A DNA stretch of 64,000 nt. Source: Bradyrhizobium sp. cir1. GTDB lineage: Bacteria > Pseudomonadota > Alphaproteobacteria > Rhizobiales > Xanthobacteraceae. Under the pieces are notes generated by a model. The model saw only the letters and a list, made by a program, of their open reading frames with translations, searched no databases and was not told the origin of the DNA. The DNA lies in NCBI RefSeq assembly GCF_014198245.1, contig NZ_JACIHE010000002.1, forward strand, positions 710,275 to 774,274, read 5' to 3'. Both the position numbers and the translations under genes were made by a program. The stretch's first letter is position 1, and each line of letters opens with the position of its first letter. Shown here one piece after another: positions 62,103 through 64,000 of this stretch.

Positions 62103-63734
62103 CTACGGAAGGGGTAGTCCGAACCCTTCATAGTCGCGGCCAAAATTCTCCGGCTTGCAAGCGGCATATAAGGCGTCCTTAAGGGCGCGAGAACGGCTGG
62201 AACCGCTTTTTTGCTTCAATGCCGGGTCCTTGGCAAGGAGATAGGCCGCAAAACCGGCCACCGCCGGACATGCCATCGACGTTCCGCTCATCGAGCCGTG
62301 ACCGGTTCCGGGCAGCGTGGAGACGATCTCGACACCGGCTCCGGTGGTATCAATTTCGGGACCGAAATTGCTGAAATCGGCGATGAAATCCCCCGTCTGA
62401 GGTTTGCCTTTCGGCTTGGCGACATTGCTGGTCCCGATCGAACTCTTCGGGAAGGTGCCGACCCGCCCCATGGCGGACACTGCGACGCATTCGACGAACG
62501 CCGCGGGAAAGGAGACCGGGCTTCGATCGTCGTTGCCGGCGGCTGCAATCACCACCACGCCTGCCGCGATCGCCCGGTCGATGGCCGCGCGCGTGAGATC
62601 GTCCTTGGGGCCGCCGCCAAGACTCATGTTGATGATGTCGCACTTGTCCGCGACGGCCGTGTCGATCGCCTTTGCGATGTCAAAGTTGCTGGCGCCGTTG
62701 TTGGGCGGCGGCCGCGGGTGATCGGGGAATACGCGATAGCTCCGAAGCTTCACCCCCGGTGCAACGCCGCGGAATCCGCCCGCCGGTCCACGGCCACCGA
62801 CGATGCCCGCGACGTGCGTGCCGTGCTCGCCCTCGGTCAACGCGGGCCGCCAATTCTGCGCCGCCTCGGGATCGGCACGAACCTCGTCGCTCACGCAATT
62901 CAGGCCGCCTGTCACGTTGGTCAGATCGGGGTGTGTGCCGTCGACACCACTGTCGATGATTGCGACGGTGACACCGTCGCCGGCACTTGTGGGGAGCCTT
63001 CTGTAGAGCTGCGTGAGCAGCAACGTGGGATCGCTTACGTCGATGGACGTCAACTTGATTTCCGCAAGGTTCGCGCCGGTTGTTCTGGTGGCATAAAATC
63101 CCCAATAGCCGGCCGGAGCGTAGACATAGACGCGCTCAAGCGGCTGGTTCGGGGGGAGCAAGTTCAGTGTGGCGTGCCCGTTCGCGCCCGTCGTTGCCTC
63201 TGCTCCCTGACGCGCCGCGAAATTCGTGAATGCAACGATATGAGCGCCTTCGATCGGAGCGCCGCCCGAACGTGCCACGACCGAGACGGTGAACCGGGTT
63301 GCAGCGATGTTGGCCGTGGCGGCCAGCCTGACCCGGCTCGCGTCGGCTTTCCTTGCGGTTCTTTTGCCGGACGCCTTCTTGGCGGTGGTTTTCTTCACGG
63401 CTGTTCCCTTGGCCGCGGGCCGGGGAGGACGCTGATGGACGCGGAAACGCTCCCACTGCCGATGATAAAAGACTTCCGGGATGATCTTCAGGTCCGGTGA
63501 ACTGAGACGAAGGCTGAGTTCTCCCTCCGGAGCCATTTCGACGAGCTTGGGGCCGTTGTCGTGAAGCGAGTCCAGCACCCGCATTTGTGGGGCCGGCGCC
63601 GCTACGCGCGCCCGCGCGGCGAGCCGTATCGTGCTGGTGCTCGGTTGCAAATTCGCGGTATCGAGCGGCTCTGCAAGATAGCCGTCTTTGCTCATCACGA
63701 TGTAACGGCGAACGCCTTCCGGTTTGCTCGGCAT
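62103..63734 (-). CDS. S8 family serine peptidase (subtilase)
   Basis: A 543-residue protease. The catalytic triad is complete: Asp in AIIDSGVDGTHPDL, His in EHGTHVAG, Ser in GTSMACPAVAGF; oxyanion Asn in AAAGNDDRS. The N-terminal 100 residues (YIVMSKDGYLAEPLD start) may be its own prodomain. Residues about 105-140 are a Lys/Ala-rich linker like histone H1 tails, followed by an Ig-like/carboxypeptidase-regulatory-like domain (about 145-225) before the protease domain. No signal peptide is seen. AAGGAAC precedes the ATG at 63734. The next gene downstream encodes an I9-like small protein. Confidence 0.93.
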   Translation of the reverse strand: MPSKPEGVRRYIVMSKDGYLAEPLDTANLQPSTSTIRLAARARVAAPAPQMRVLDSLHDNGPKLVEMAPEGELSLRLSSPDLKIIPEVFYHRQWERFRVHQRPPRPAAKGTAVKKTTAKKASGKRTARKADASRVRLAATANIAATRFTVSVVARSGGAPIEGAHIVAFTNFAARQGAEATTGANGHATLNLLPPNQPLERVYVYAPAGYWGFYATRTTGANLAEIKLTSIDVSDPTLLLTQLYRRLPTSAGDGVTVAIIDSGVDGTHPDLTNVTGGLNCVSDEVRADPEAAQNWRPALTEGEHGTHVAGIVGGRGPAGGFRGVAPGVKLRSYRVFPDHPRPPPNNGASNFDIAKAIDTAVADKCDIINMSLGGGPKDDLTRAAIDRAIAAGVVVIAAAGNDDRSPVSFPAAFVECVAVSAMGRVGTFPKSSIGTSNVAKPKGKPQTGDFIADFSNFGPEIDTTGAGVEIVSTLPGTGHGSMSGTSMACPAVAGFAAYLLAKDPALKQKSGSSRSRALKDALYAACKPENFGRDYEGFGLPLP

Positions 63735-63877
63735 CGATGTTCCTTCAAATATGCAATTAAAAATAGTATTAATGTCATCAAGAAACCTCAAGAAGACAAG
63801 AGGCTTCGCGCCTTCGGACCGAATTTCGATCGTGCGGACGCTTTCAATCCGCACATCCATCCACTACATGCAAGTGC

Positions 63878-64000
63878 ATGAATTTCTCGCCCCCCGTCGC
63901 CGGCCGCTTCGCGCCAACCGCCCTGATGCTTGGCAATCTCGTCACCGGCTGCTCGGTGCTGGCGCCGGCGGGCATGCTGCCGGAACTGTCGGCGGGGCTT
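63878..64000 (+). CDS. Membrane transporter N-terminus, probably MFS, partial
   Basis: The first 41 codons of a gene running out of the window. The sequence after MNFSPPVAGRFAP is a hydrophobic helix (TALMLGNLVTGCSVLAPAGMLPELSAGL), the usual first helix of drug/sugar-type MFS transporters. The helix sequence resembles the MFS DHA1 group (GxxxxxxxxAPAGMLPEL), but the rest of the protein is needed to say so. It is divergent from the subtilase gene. Confidence 0.65.
   Translation, partial: MNFSPPVAGRFAPTALMLGNLVTGCSVLAPAGMLPELSAGL

Overview
The window reads as a chromosomal stretch from a Bradyrhizobium-like alphaproteobacterium (order Hyphomicrobiales). The basis is high GC with strong GC3 codon use, short lineage-type genes (DUF3126, gamma carbonic anhydrase, CYTH/CHAD, TadE/TadG, phasin), and at least five families of palindromic intergenic repeats of the kind common in Bradyrhizobium and Rhodopseudomonas. 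Genus is inferred from gene content and sequence style, not from a marker gene. No rRNA, tRNA, CRISPR array, complete insertion sequence or phage was seen.

Layout. 1-6.2 kb: end of a flavin monooxygenase gene with a zinc-finger partner, an alpha/beta hydrolase gene bracketed by two inverted copies of a composite repeat, a polytopic membrane protein, cysE and a DUF3126 gene. 6.2-13 kb: a decaying accessory stretch with a cupin, a class III adenylate cyclase split by one extra base, an alpha-beta barrel protein with a clear terminator, an 800-base gene-poor gap, a methyltransferase, an ABC_sub_bind lipid/solute-binding protein and a pseudogene with a nonsense codon and a frameshift. 13-17 kb: small envelope and secreted proteins, gamma carbonic anhydrase and a 54-residue RMF/CrpP-like protein. 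17-22.9 kb: a coherent module of a divergent GntR/FCD regulator facing a five-gene operon (Pot-type ABC importer plus an Asp/Glu/hydantoin racemase). 22.9-23.5 kb: a short segment bounded by a 44-base direct repeat of the regulator's 3' end.

23.7-41 kb: mostly housekeeping and envelope genes: amidohydrolase, CYTH/CHAD protein, transglutaminase-like protease, double PilZ protein, MFS exporter, zinc alcohol dehydrogenase, DbpA-type RNA helicase, GNAT, secreted repeat protein, membrane-anchored DJ-1/PfpI protein, phasin, Crp/Fnr regulator and PAS protein, with two gene relics (VOC, YkgJ) between them. 41-42.2 kb: a candidate small RNA gene with an intrinsic terminator, followed by a tandem array of nested-palindrome repeats; one unit carries a GIY-YIG nuclease gene in its loop. 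42.2-50 kb: rhomboid protease, CBS protein, patatin, a secreted proline-rich protein, an aldo/keto reductase relic, and a quinone oxidoreductase divergent from its LysR-type regulator. 50-64 kb: PAS-GGDEF-EAL protein, serine hydrolase, cytoplasmic chemoreceptor, TadG/TadE pair, LysR regulator, nitroreductase, thrS, and a subtilase gene followed by a small gene whose product looks like a free-standing I9-type propeptide.

The best candidates for something undescribed are the GIY-YIG gene embedded in a palindromic repeat unit (41624-42092), the subtilase with a separately encoded propeptide-like partner (61815-63734), the candidate sRNA with a G-quadruplex motif repeated elsewhere in the window (41095-41308 and 27377-27395), and the 44-base direct repeat after the GntR gene. 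All functions below are read from motifs by eye; no database search was run.
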